A stretch of 64,000 nt of DNA from CBDCWQ01 sp965223435 (GTDB taxonomy: Bacteria; Myxococcota; Kuafuiibacteriia; Kuafuiibacteriales; Kuafuiibacteriaceae): positions 1-64,000 of the forward strand of contig CBDCWQ010000022.1 in the NCBI GenBank assembly GCA_965223435.1. Direction: 5' to 3'. The translations under genes were made by a program, and so were the position numbers. Shown one piece after another: positions 55,123-62,657 of this stretch. The notes under the pieces were generated by a model, which saw only the letters and a list, made by a program, of their open reading frames with translations, searched no databases and was not told the origin of the DNA. Position 1 is the stretch's first letter; each line of letters begins with the position of its first letter.

Positions 55123-56853
55123 ATGAGACAAGCCGTCAATCCCGTAAAAGTTGCCCTTTTTGCCTGCCTCACCACCGCCGCCATCCCTCCCACCGAAGTG
55201 GCCCGGGGGAAAAAGGGGGTGGTCGTAAGCGCACACCCAAAAGCCTCTGAGGCCGGCGTCGAAATCCTTCGTGCTGGAGGGAACGCTATGGATGCTGCGG
55301 TGGCTACGGCCTACGCCCTCGCCGTCGTGGAGCCGTTTTCTGCCGGCCTCGGCGGCGGTGGATTTCTGCTGTATTTCGACGCGCAAAGCCAAAAGACGAG
55401 CGTCGTTGACTACCGAGAATTCGCTCCGGGGCGGGCGCACCCCAAACTGTATTTTCGGAAGGGCGCCGCGCAGCCCGAATTGTCAGCCCGAGGCATCCTG
55501 AGCGTCGCCGTTCCCGGCATGGTTCCCGGCCTGGCGGCAGCCCAGAAACGTTTTGGCCGCTTGAACACGCGAGATGTCTTGGAGCCAGCCATTCGGCTCG
55601 CTCAGGAAGGGTTCTTGGTGACCCCCCGCTTTCACGCCGCAAGCGAGTGGTCACTCAAGATGCTGCAAGACAACCCTGCGGCAAACGCAGCTTTTCTAAA
55701 GAAGGGCGCACCCTACCCTGTCGGCGAACGGCTGTTTCAGCCCGACCTCGCCCAAACGCTGTACTTACTCAAACGCCAGGGCCCTCGGTTGTTCACCCAC
55801 GGCCAGATGGCCCAAGCCATGGCCAAAGAGAGCCAAAGGCTTGGGGGGATTCTTCGGCTTCAAGACCTGCAAAGCTTCAAAGCAAGGTTCCTGAAACCGC
55901 TGATGGGGCAAGCCTTGGGACATACGGTGCTCACCATGCCTCCACCGTCTTCGGGCGGCACCCATCTTTTGCAGATGCTCGGCATGCTCCAAATGACTCC
56001 GAAGCCCCCCCAAAAGACCGGCAACGAATCACCGACGAGGCAACGACACTTTTTGATCGAAGTCATGCGAAGAGCTTACGCCGACCGGGCCGAATACATG
56101 GGGGATCCGCGCTTCGTCACCGTCCCAGTGGACGGACTCCTCGAACCCGCTTACCTCCGTGATCGGTTCCGCACCATAGACTTCGACCGGGCTTCGCTGT
56201 CCAAAACCACGCCAGCAGGCAAACCCAAAGGCCGCACGCCCCGCGCACGCCCCAAAGGAGCGCCCCCAGAATCAAAAGACACCACCCACCTCACGGTGAT
56301 CGACAAAGACGGCAATGTGGTGAGCCTGACTCAGACCGTAAACGGTCCCTTCGGTTCAGGCGTCGTGGTCCCCGGTACGGGCATCTTGCTCAACAACGAA
56401 ATGGATGACTTTGCCATCGCCCCCGGCGTGCCCAACATCTACGGCCTCGTAGGCGGAAAAGCCAACCAGGTCGAAGCCCACAAGATTCCCTTGTCGTCCA
56501 TGACCCCGACCATCGTCCTCAAGAACGGACGCGTGCGACTTGCGGTCGGCGCCCCCGGAGGCCCCACCATCATCACCACCGTGCTCCAGGTGATCCTCGG
56601 TGTGCTCCGAGACGGCATGGATGTCGCCCACGCCGTAACCGCCCCAAGAATTCATATGCAGTGGCTGCCCGATGAGGTTCATGTGGAGCCCACCGCACTC
56701 GACGCCAAAGCCAAAGGGGCGCTCGAAGACCTCGGCCACGTCCTTCGCACCCGGGCCCCATGGGGCAATGCCATGGCCATCGAAGTCCTCCCCGACAACA
56801 CCCGCGTAGGCGCCGCCGACCCAAGAGGCGATGGTGCCGCCGACGCCCAGTAG
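55123..56853 (+). CDS. ggt: Gamma-glutamyltransferase
   Basis: A 576-residue precursor in the normal family range. ATG 55123 opens a signal-like segment (KVALFACLTTAAIPPTEVA), so the enzyme is periplasmic or secreted and cleaves gamma-glutamyl amides such as glutathione. Large-subunit features: EILRAGGNAMDAAVATAYAL, GLGGGGFLLYFDAQ, YREFAPG. Self-cleavage occurs at the Thr of DTTHLTVIDKDGNVVSLTQT (Thr about 387), followed by the small-subunit NGPFGSGVVVPGTGILLNNE and GAPGGPTIITTVLQVILGVL. A Lys/Pro/Arg-rich insert just before the cleavage site (about 365-382) is longer than usual. The gene end lies 55 bases before the left arm of the IS3-bearing hairpin. Confidence 0.92.
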   Translation: MRQAVNPVKVALFACLTTAAIPPTEVARGKKGVVVSAHPKASEAGVEILRAGGNAMDAAVATAYALAVVEPFSAGLGGGGFLLYFDAQSQKTSVVDYREFAPGRAHPKLYFRKGAAQPELSARGILSVAVPGMVPGLAAAQKRFGRLNTRDVLEPAIRLAQEGFLVTPRFHAASEWSLKMLQDNPAANAAFLKKGAPYPVGERLFQPDLAQTLYLLKRQGPRLFTHGQMAQAMAKESQRLGGILRLQDLQSFKARFLKPLMGQALGHTVLTMPPPSSGGTHLLQMLGMLQMTPKPPQKTGNESPTRQRHFLIEVMRRAYADRAEYMGDPRFVTVPVDGLLEPAYLRDRFRTIDFDRASLSKTTPAGKPKGRTPRARPKGAPPESKDTTHLTVIDKDGNVVSLTQTVNGPFGSGVVVPGTGILLNNEMDDFAIAPGVPNIYGLVGGKANQVEAHKIPLSSMTPTIVLKNGRVRLAVGAPGGPTIITTVLQVILGVLRDGMDVAHAVTAPRIHMQWLPDEVHVEPTALDAKAKGALEDLGHVLRTRAPWGNAMAIEVLPDNTRVGAADPRGDGAADAQ

Positions 56854-56908
56854 AAGTCGCCCTCTTCACCGACTAGGTTCCGGTCCACAATAGATAAGAT
56901 CCGACTTG

Positions 56909-56943
56909 CCCGGTCCTGGTCCCGGTCCGTCGTCCCGGTCCCG
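56909..56943 (+). repeat. 35-bp left arm of a long inverted repeat around an IS3-family element
   Basis: The arm consists of GGTCC-containing hexamer-like units (GGTCCT, GGTCCC, GGTCCG, TCGTCC, CGGTCC). It is the exact reverse complement, over 35 of 35 bases, of 58228-58262. The IS ends lie 14 bases inside each arm, so before insertion the two arms would have formed a perfect 35-bp stem with about a 28-base loop. Confidence 0.92.
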
Positions 56944-56986
56944 ATAGCTTAGGGTTGTGAGCTTCCTACAGAAAAGTAGACACGGG

Positions 56987-57853
56987 TTACGCTGCTTTCT
57001 TCATGTCTCCTAGCTCGTACTCCACCGGTGACATGTAATCGAGTGTGGAATGCAAGCGCTGACGGTTGTAGAAAATCTCGATGTATTCAAATAGGGCGGA
57101 TTTTACTCGCTGATGACTGTTCCAGAGTTTGTCTGGGAGCAGTTCCGTCTTCAGTGAATCGAAGAAGCTCTCCACCGGGGCGTTGTCCCAGCAATTTCCC
57201 CTTCGACTCATGCTTTGTTCTATCCCGTGCAGTTTGAGAGTGCGCCGAAAAGCATGTGAGGCATATTGAACGCCTTGGTCACTGTGGAAAAGCCTCGGAG
57301 CTTCTCCGCGGTGCGTGAGTGCCATAGAAAGGGCATCTATCGCTAGATCTTCACCAAGATGTTCGGCCACGCACCAGCCTACAACGCGCCGAGAATAGAG
57401 GTCCAGAATAACACAAAGATAGAGCCACCCTTGGTGAGTCCGGAGATAAGTAATATCCGACGCCCAAACCTCATTGCACTGCTTTCGGATAAACTCTCGA
57501 TTAAGGATATTGGGAGCCCTCCGAAGATTATGATTGGACTGAGTCGTCTTCCGAAATGACCGTCTCTTCTTAGCTCTGAGGCCGTCTTTACGCATCATTC
57601 GCTCCACCCGAGGCCGGCTCACTTGGACACCCTGCGCCCGGAGTACGCGATGAATTCGGGGACTGCCATAAACGCCACGATTCTCTGTAAAGGCCTGACG
57701 GATGCGTTTCATTAGTTGCCTGTTTTCATGGGATCGCGCTGAAGGTCGGTGCTTCAACCACTTGTAGTAACCGCTTCGAGAGACCTCGAGCACTCGACAC
57801 AAAAGATTGACTGGATAGCAGGCCTTCTCCACCTGGATAAATCGGTATTTCAC
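56987..57853 (-). CDS. IS3-family transposase OrfB (DDE catalytic subunit)
   Basis: A 288-residue integrase-type transposase. N-terminal HTH_21-like part (VLEVSRSGYYKWLKHRPSAR, RGVYGSPRIHRVLRAQGVQV), then the rve catalytic domain: first Asp in NEVWASDITYLRTHQGWLYL, second Asp in FHSDQGVQYASHAFRRTL, Glu in CWDNAPVESFFDSLKTELLP, with the K/R of the IS3 signature downstream. Complete DDE triad. Its GTG start overlaps orfA by four bases; production of OrfAB by -1 frameshifting is usual in the family, but I see no clear A6G slippery motif at the overlap. Confidence 0.93.
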   Translation of the reverse strand: MKYRFIQVEKACYPVNLLCRVLEVSRSGYYKWLKHRPSARSHENRQLMKRIRQAFTENRGVYGSPRIHRVLRAQGVQVSRPRVERMMRKDGLRAKKRRSFRKTTQSNHNLRRAPNILNREFIRKQCNEVWASDITYLRTHQGWLYLCVILDLYSRRVVGWCVAEHLGEDLAIDALSMALTHRGEAPRLFHSDQGVQYASHAFRRTLKLHGIEQSMSRRGNCWDNAPVESFFDSLKTELLPDKLWNSHQRVKSALFEYIEIFYNRQRLHSTLDYMSPVEYELGDMKKAA

Positions 57854-58152
57854 TGACTTTCCTTGGCAAAGAAGGCCGCGGCTTTTTTTAGAATTTCCTT
57901 CTCCATTTGAAGCTCGCGGACCTCTTTACGCAAACGCTTGAGTTCTTCTTCCGGGGTCTCAACCTCGCCTACGACCTCAGTCGCAGTCTCTTTTCCTTCT
58001 GCCATCGTCCACCATTTCCACAGGGTTGTATGCCCTATGCCAAGCTCTTGTGCGATCGCCTTAAGCGTCTTGTCACTTTCTCTTACGAGCTCAACGGCTT
58101 GGGCCTTAAAATCTGATGTAAATCTTCGTGTTTTCCCGCGGCTTCGGGCCAT
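57850..58152 (-). CDS. IS3-family transposase OrfA
   Basis: A 100-residue HTH protein. I set the start at ATG 58152 (MARSRGKTRRFTSDFKAQAV); longer starts would run through the IS end and the right hairpin arm. The HTH is FKAQAVELVRESDKTLKAIA then GIGHTTLWKWW, followed by the leucine-zipper segment EEELKRLRKEVRELQMEKEI used for dimerisation and OrfAB contact. Ends LKKAAAFFAKESQ, overlapping orfB. Confidence 0.9.
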   Translation of the reverse strand: MARSRGKTRRFTSDFKAQAVELVRESDKTLKAIAQELGIGHTTLWKWWTMAEGKETATEVVGEVETPEEELKRLRKEVRELQMEKEILKKAAAFFAKESQ

Positions 58153-58227
58153 CTTGTACACTCTCCTGGAGGAAAGGCCTCCCATTAAGTGTCTACTTTT
58201 CTGAGGAGGGCCATTACGGCAGTCATT

Positions 58228-58262
58228 CGGGACCGGGACGACGGACCGGGACCAGGACCGGG
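58228..58262 (-). repeat. 35-bp right arm of the inverted repeat around the IS3-family element
   Basis: Perfect reverse complement of 56909-56943. It lies 14 bases outside the IS end. A G-rich tail (GGGGAGATTCGGGTTCGGGG) follows, with no further pairing partner to the left arm. Confidence 0.92.
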
Positions 58263-58348
58263 GGAGATTCGGGTTCGGGGTGAAGGAAGGACCGCTGAAG
58301 CCAAGGAGAGGCATTGCGCCCGATACCCTACTGTGATCCACCCTAAGC

Positions 58349-58530
58349 ATGGAAGCGACCAAGGTTCGACTCACCAAGAATGAGAAACGTCGACTTCAAA
58401 GGGAACTGAAACGCCCAAGGCTTGCGCCCCGAGAGCGGATTCGAGCTCGTATCCTTCTGATGAGCCACAAAGGATTCGCCCGACGGGAAATCATGAGGGG
58501 TTTAGAAAGATCAACGCCGACAATCCGCAC
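58349..58530 (+). pseudogene. IS630-type transposase N-terminal remnant
   Basis: About 60 codons reading VRLTKNEKRRLQRELKRPRL, then RERIRARILLMSHKGFARRE and IMRGLERSTPTI, matching the N-terminal helix-turn-helix of IS630-family transposases (RARILL ... EI ... L ... S..T). After T-P-T-I the resemblance stops and the frame runs into antisense of the regA gene. No DDE part survives. It is a decayed fragment whose insertion may have brought the end of regA close to the IS3/hairpin cluster. Confidence 0.6.
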
Positions 58531-58550
58531 GAGGACGTATGCCGGTGGAT

Positions 58551-59120
58551 TCACTGGTTGGGGGGGTGTTTTTGCAGCTTGCGCTGAAGCGATCGGCGGT
58601 GAAGCCCAAGGCACCGTGCCGCCTCCGAGATGTTGCCACCGCAATCTGCCAGAACACGATTGATGTGCTCCCATTCTGCTCGAGCCAGCGATGGAGGCCG
58701 AAGGTCCTGAGATGTGCGTTTGTGAAGGGGCTCGGTGCCCGGCAGGAACGCAGCAAGAATATCGTCCACGTCAGCCGGTTTCTGAAGGTAATTCGTCGCC
58801 CCCAAACGCACGGCCTCGACCGCCGTTGCGATGCTGCTGTAACCGGTCAACACCACTATCTTCGTCGAGGGGTCCAGTTCAACCAGAAGCCCCACCAATT
58901 CGAGGCCCGACCGACCGGGCATACGAAGGTCGACCACCGCCAGCTCCGGCGACCATACACGCGCAATGGTCAAGGCTTCTTCACTGTTCTCGGCAACTTT
59001 GACTTCGAAACCACGAGCCTCGAAGGCTCGGCACAAACGATGGCGAAGCACCTCGTCGTCGTCCACGATGAGGAGCCTTTGGCCCGGCTCCCAGGAAACG
59101 TCCGCTCTCGGGCTACCCAC
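58551..59120 (-). CDS. regA: RegA/PrrA-like redox response regulator
   Basis: A 189-residue response regulator. Receiver domain residues about 13-125: LLIVDDDEVLRHRLCRAFEA, phospho-Asp in AVVDLRMPGRSGLELVGLL, Thr/Ser switch VVLTGYSS, and the conserved Lys in NYLQKPADVDDI. A short linker leads to the Fis-type HTH GNISEAARCLGLHRRSLQRK, the typical RegA/ActR/PrrA output domain controlling redox-dependent genes. GTG 59120 start. In most genomes regB and regA are adjacent; here they are separated by a toxin-antitoxin pair (59238-60148) bounded by 45-bp direct repeats. Confidence 0.88.
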   Translation of the reverse strand: MGSPRADVSWEPGQRLLIVDDDEVLRHRLCRAFEARGFEVKVAENSEEALTIARVWSPELAVVDLRMPGRSGLELVGLLVELDPSTKIVVLTGYSSIATAVEAVRLGATNYLQKPADVDDILAAFLPGTEPLHKRTSQDLRPPSLARAEWEHINRVLADCGGNISEAARCLGLHRRSLQRKLQKHPPNQ

Positions 59121-59132
59121 GGGGCCTATGAA

Positions 59133-59177
59133 TTCCTGACTGCAGGGGTTCCGTCAACCCCTAAGCCCGCCAAGACC
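59133..59177 (+). repeat. Direct repeat copy 2 (duplicate of the regB 3' end, next to regA)
   Basis: This 45-base stretch matches 60295-60339 at 40 positions with a 25-base identical core, and contains an AGGGGTT/AACCCCT stem. Read on the minus strand it encodes LAGLGVDGTPAVRNS and a stop at 59126, corresponding to the regB C-terminal TGLGVDGTPAVKNA, and it stands six bases before the regA start. It therefore looks like the original or a second regB 3' end. Confidence 0.75.
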
Positions 59178-59237
59178 AAGACATGAGCGATAGAGTCCTC
59201 GGCCAGGGGTGCATGCCCCCGCCGGCCGTCGTATAAG

Positions 59238-59897
59238 TCACGGCATTGGCCCGTGAGCAAGCAGTTCGGCAAAAAGCTTGGGAACTTCATGTTGAAAGAA
59301 TGCCTTGATCGACGTCCAAAGTCTTTCATCCATGCCTACTGGAAAGACGGGCTCACGCTCGGCGTCATCAAAAAAGGTGAGTGATCGAACCACATGGTAC
59401 AGATCGGACTCCTTGGTTCCAAACCGTTGTGCGTAGGCCTTGGCAATAGTCTTGAGCGTTGTGCCAGCAGAATGGATCGCAAACAAATCCCAAAAGTCTC
59501 GTTTGAGCCCCCGCCGCGCCACCGCAGAAAACTTATTGGTCCCAAGGTCGCAAAGACCGGCCACGGGCACCCGGGTTGGCCCGCGGGAAAAAGGCTCGAG
59601 TGACGGATAAGGATACGACACGAAGTCTACAGGGACAGAATCGATCTGGATGCGAAGAGCGACCTCGGTTTCAGACAGCACCCGCACTTTGGACAACTTC
59701 GACAGGATTTGCGCCTTGACCGCAAAAAGATCCGTCTTTTCTTCGCTAAATAGATCAAGATCCATCGAGCGGCGATGTTTCAAGTGCCACGCGATTCCAC
59801 TTCCACCTGCGAGGTAAAATGGGTGCAGATCCGCGACGGTTTCTAGTTGATCCAGGGCGCGACACTGCTCAGTCGTTGGCGACGTCGATTCGTCCAT
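59238..59897 (-). CDS. AbiEii/AbiGii-like nucleotidyltransferase (toxin)
   Basis: A 219-residue protein of the AbiEii nucleotidyltransferase fold used as type IV-like toxin or abortive-infection effector. N-terminal HPFYLAGGSGIAWHLKHRRS with the G-G-S motif followed by MDLDLFSEEK, giving the D-x-D metal site; LCDLGTNKFSAVARRGLKRD and FWDLFAI form the second conserved block, with K and D/F-W-D-L as in AbiEii. It overlaps the small upstream gene by 55 bases, indicating coupled expression as a toxin-antitoxin pair. Both lie between the direct repeats, apparently inserted into the regB-regA unit. Confidence 0.78.
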   Translation of the reverse strand: MDESTSPTTEQCRALDQLETVADLHPFYLAGGSGIAWHLKHRRSMDLDLFSEEKTDLFAVKAQILSKLSKVRVLSETEVALRIQIDSVPVDFVSYPYPSLEPFSRGPTRVPVAGLCDLGTNKFSAVARRGLKRDFWDLFAIHSAGTTLKTIAKAYAQRFGTKESDLYHVVRSLTFFDDAEREPVFPVGMDERLWTSIKAFFQHEVPKLFAELLAHGPMP

Positions 59898-60148
59898 TCT
59901 TCCTCCGAGGCACCGAGCACCGTTTTCCAGAACTGGACGGTGCGAGGGCTAAGCTCTGGGTGCCCGGTTTCCTTCAGGAAGCGGTGAATTCCTCCTTGAC
60001 CATACTGCGCGATCGCCCACCGGACTTCGTTGAGTCCGCCCGATTCCAAGATTCGAGGCAAAATGTACCCCGCGTGTTTTTCGGTATCGAGGGTAGCCGG
60101 ATCAACGTCCCAGAAAACCCAGGCAAATGTTTCCGGTACGCACGCCAC
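59843..60148 (-). CDS. Small antitoxin-like protein (DUF6922-type)
   Basis: A 101-residue protein beginning with FAWVFWDVDPATLDTEKHAG, then YILPRILESGGLNEVRWAIA and LSPRTVQFWKTVLG. This pattern (F-W-D-x-D-P then R-I-L-E-x-G and L-S-x-x-T-x-x-F-W) is that of small proteins paired with AbiEii-like nucleotidyltransferases, resembling DUF6922. It is upstream of and overlaps the transferase gene, the usual antitoxin-first order. Antitoxin function is inference from context. Confidence 0.62.
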   Translation of the reverse strand: MACVPETFAWVFWDVDPATLDTEKHAGYILPRILESGGLNEVRWAIAQYGQGGIHRFLKETGHPELSPRTVQFWKTVLGASEEEWTNRRRQRLSSVAPWIN

Positions 60149-60287
60149 GAGTTCGATGATAGCCTATTTTTGACCTTCAAAGCCGGGAATCAGAGCAAGC
60201 GACCGCGCAAACATCGTCTAGGGTAAACTCGCAAAAGATCTCGCTCCTGGGCTCCCCAGAAACAATCCCATTTTGGGCCGATGCCAC

Positions 60288-61703
60288 CTACGCGTTCTTG
60301 ACTGCGGGGGTTCCGTCAACCCCTAAGCCCGTCAGAACCGAGGCCGACCAGCCCGAAGAAGGGTTCCCGGGATCTGGCGCTGCGGTTGACGCCGAAAGAC
60401 CGGCGAGCTGAATGGCAACAGGGATGCAAAGATGCACCGTTGTACCGCTTCCTTGAACCGAATCGATATCCAAAGAGCCGCCCAATCGCTCGAGGAAAAT
60501 CCGCGCCAAAAACAAGCCGAGGCCCATGCCTCGGCCGGGCTCTTTGGTTGTGAAAAAGGGCTCTCCAACGCGCGCGAGAACATCTTGAGACATGCCCTCA
60601 CCGCAATCCTCCACGGTGAAATGCCAATGGTTCTTGTCGCTGTTGACCTTGAGCTTCACGGCACGCCCCGGTGACGCCTGTAGGGCATTCTTGAGAACAG
60701 CGCCCAGTGTTTGACCCAACGCGCGGCACGGAAGCCGGGCAGCAATACTGGGCCCCAAGTCTGGCGAACAAAGCTCAACCCGATTCGCCTCCTTGAGCCC
60801 TTTCATCGAAGCCTGGACAACATCCGTGGGCCGGCACAGGACCATGCTTTCAACAGGACTCCCGCCGGCGTCGGCCGTCATTTGGTCCAAAATCTCTCGA
60901 CAGCGCCGCACCTCCTGGCGAACCAAGTTTGCGTCCTCTAGGAGCTCCGAAAGATGAGAAGGCAAAGCTGGGTCACCCTTGTCCGCCAACGATCGCTGCC
61001 AGGATTCGAGACGACGCTGAAGTTCGTTCGCCACCACCGCAATCGTCGACAGAGGCGTCGCCAACTCATGGGCGGCTCCCGCCGCCAAAGTCGCCAAAGA
61101 CGCCAGCCGTTGGCTCTTTGCGCTGATTTCACGAGTTGCTGCCAGCTCTTGCTCCCGTTTGGCCAGCGCCGAAGTGACACGCTGAACAAAATACACAATA
61201 AAAGCAGCCGCAACCCCAAAGGCCAACCACATGCCTTCCAGGTGAAGACGCATGTGATCATGATGGGCCCCGCCAAAATCTTTGCGAACCACAAACAACC
61301 CCCCAAAACATGCAAGCGACAAGGCCGCGAGGGCCCATGTCTGCTTGGGTTTGAGCACCACCGCCGCCAGCGCAATGTTGACCAAATAAAGAGAACTGAA
61401 TGGGTTAAAAGGACCGCCGGACAACTGAAGTAAGCCGGTAAGAAGGCCCACATCCAGGGCCATCAAAATCAAAGCGACCCGCTGACCCGCTCCGCGGCCC
61501 ATCTTCAACCAATAGACCGCAGCCGCATTGGACGAAAAACCGAGCGCCACCAGACACAGCAAACCAAAGAGCTCCAGCCGAATGCCAAAGAAAAAATGGG
61601 TCACCCCAATGATCAAAAGCTGCCCGATGCCGGCGCCCCAGCGCAATCGCAAGAGCCAGTACAGGTTGATGGCGTGCCGATCTCCAGGCATGCCCCAGTC
61701 CAT
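60288..61703 (-). CDS. regB: RegB/PrrB-like redox sensor histidine kinase
   Basis: A 471-residue membrane kinase. Six hydrophobic segments occupy about residues 20-180; the RegB quinone-site motif appears as QLSGGPFNPFSSLYLVNIAL. The H box GAAHELATPLSTIAVVANEL is the RegB signature sequence; ATPase motifs are LKNALQASPG (N box), VEDCGEGMSQDV, EPFFTTKEPGRGMGLGLFLA. The redox-active H-box cysteine of RegB is not obvious. The protein ends with VLTGLGVDGTPAVKNA, which lies in the direct repeat. Cognate RegA lies 1.17 kb away beyond a toxin-antitoxin insert, so the pair was probably once adjacent. Confidence 0.87.
   Translation of the reverse strand: MDWGMPGDRHAINLYWLLRLRWGAGIGQLLIIGVTHFFFGIRLELFGLLCLVALGFSSNAAAVYWLKMGRGAGQRVALILMALDVGLLTGLLQLSGGPFNPFSSLYLVNIALAAVVLKPKQTWALAALSLACFGGLFVVRKDFGGAHHDHMRLHLEGMWLAFGVAAAFIVYFVQRVTSALAKREQELAATREISAKSQRLASLATLAAGAAHELATPLSTIAVVANELQRRLESWQRSLADKGDPALPSHLSELLEDANLVRQEVRRCREILDQMTADAGGSPVESMVLCRPTDVVQASMKGLKEANRVELCSPDLGPSIAARLPCRALGQTLGAVLKNALQASPGRAVKLKVNSDKNHWHFTVEDCGEGMSQDVLARVGEPFFTTKEPGRGMGLGLFLARIFLERLGGSLDIDSVQGSGTTVHLCIPVAIQLAGLSASTAAPDPGNPSSGWSASVLTGLGVDGTPAVKNA
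60295..60339 (+). repeat. Direct repeat copy 1 (within the regB 3' end)
   Basis: Forty-five bases shared with 59133-59177 (5 mismatches, 25-base perfect core). Codes for the last residues of RegB on the minus strand. Its GGGGGTT/AACCCCT arms can form a short stem. It marks one edge of the toxin-antitoxin insert. Confidence 0.75.
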
Positions 61704-61736
61704 GCCACAAATGGCCTCACCCTGTCACGCCCGGCG

Positions 61737-61866
61737 ATGGGGATATTGCGGCTACTACCGAGGCGAAAAACACCAGAGGCATGGAAGATTCACAATGAGC
61801 CGAAGGCGCTCAAACGGCTGGTGCAGAAACTGGAGGCTCTACTAGGGCGTCCGCCCGGAGACGATG
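61737..61866 (+). pseudogene. IS110-type transposase N-terminal remnant
   Basis: Roughly 43 codons reading LLPRRKTPEAWKIHNEPKAL then KRLVQKLEALLGRPPGD. The W-x-I-x-N-E-P-K-A-L-x-R-L-V-x-K-L segment is the early part of IS110-family DEDD transposases. No continuation of the catalytic RuvC-like domain is visible. It abuts the end of the Ig-domain fragment read from the other strand, so the insertion probably truncated that gene. Confidence 0.5.
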
Positions 61867-62142
61867 GGTGCCGTTGTCGTTCATATCAAAGGTCCAAGCG
61901 TATTCGAAGGGTGCCTCGGTGTCGGTGAATACAGATACATCATCGATGAAAAATGTCACGCTGCGCACCCTCACATCGTCGCTCGCCGAGGCCACCACGG
62001 TCAGCGTGTCCGGGACCGTGGCGGTGGTGCCGTCGAGGGGGCGGATGATGGCCACGGTCGGTGGGGTAACATCGGGCGCGGCGATCACATCGGCTTCACA
62101 GGTCGTTAACATCGATTCGCGCTTACGCTCGACGTACACCAC
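61810..62142 (-). pseudogene. Truncated Ig-like-domain (surface protein) fragment
   Basis: About 110 codons. The core PPTVAIIRPLDGTTATVPDT, SASDDVRVRSVTFFIDDVSV and APFEYAWTFDMNDNGTHRLR is a bacterial Ig-like (PKD/Ig_7-type) domain as found in large surface proteins of Myxococcota. The resemblance stops at about 61870, where the IS110 remnant begins on the other strand, and there is no signal or anchor at the N-terminal side. It is therefore a gene fragment. Confidence 0.55.
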
Positions 62143-62657
62143 ACTGAAGCGAGCCCGTCCTTCGTTTTCTAGCGCTCGACACCGGATCGGCCGCTTTTCT
62201 CATGCAGACTTCCGGTGGAACTCGCCGCGAAGTTTCGGAAGCACCTGGGCGTGTGGGAGCGCATTGGAGAATACCCTGATTCATTCAAAGTGGCGTCTGC
62301 CCCCTGTCCTTCGACGCTGAACCTGGAAGCTCATCGGAAAGGACTCTGTCCCGCGGGCGCCGATCGGCTTTCTGCTTTCGGCTTTCTGCTTTCGGCTTTC
62401 GGCTTTCGGCTTTCGGCTTTCGGCTTTCGGCTTCTGTCTTGGGCGCCTCCGATGACATCTGTGGCCGGGTTCCCTCGCCCGTTCATGGTCCCCCACCAGA
62501 GTCAATCCATATTGCTATCAATAAGCAGACATAGGGACAAATATGTTGACAGATGGGCGTATTGGAAGTGGTATGCGCCGATTCTGAAAGCCCGGGTTTC
62601 GGTCCTCCAGAGTTGGACCGGGGACGAGGGCAAAAAGACTGTCCTAGGAGGACGAAC
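62143..62657. other. Intergenic region with heptamer array
   Basis: About 515 bases with no credible coding frame; short open frames are low-complexity or run through the repeat. The notable content is the CGGCTTT array (62365-62434). The final part should hold the promoter of the gene at 62658, whose AGGAGG site is at 62645-62650. Confidence 0.5.
62365..62434 (+). repeat. Tandem heptamer array (CGGCTTT)10
   Basis: Ten contiguous 7-base units: CGGCTTT, CTGCTTT, CGGCTTT, CTGCTTT, five CGGCTTT and a final CGGCTTC. No inverted partner was found nearby. Similar GAAAGCC-type arrays are, from memory, seen around four-helix-bundle genes in other bacteria, so this could be a solitary arm of a lost element. 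Confidence 0.85.

Larger units (their letters stand above)
56958..58213 (-). mobile_element. IS3-family insertion sequence
   Basis: About 1.26 kb. The termini share the inverted sequence CAGAAAAGTAGACAC (left 56968-56982, right end complementary near 58187-58202), with TG...CA outer bases assumed at 56958 and 58213. It contains orfA and orfB in the minus direction with a four-base overlap, the standard IS3 plan. Exact tips and target duplication could not be fixed: the flanks TTG and TTA do not match. Both frames appear intact, so the copy may still be active. Confidence 0.85.
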
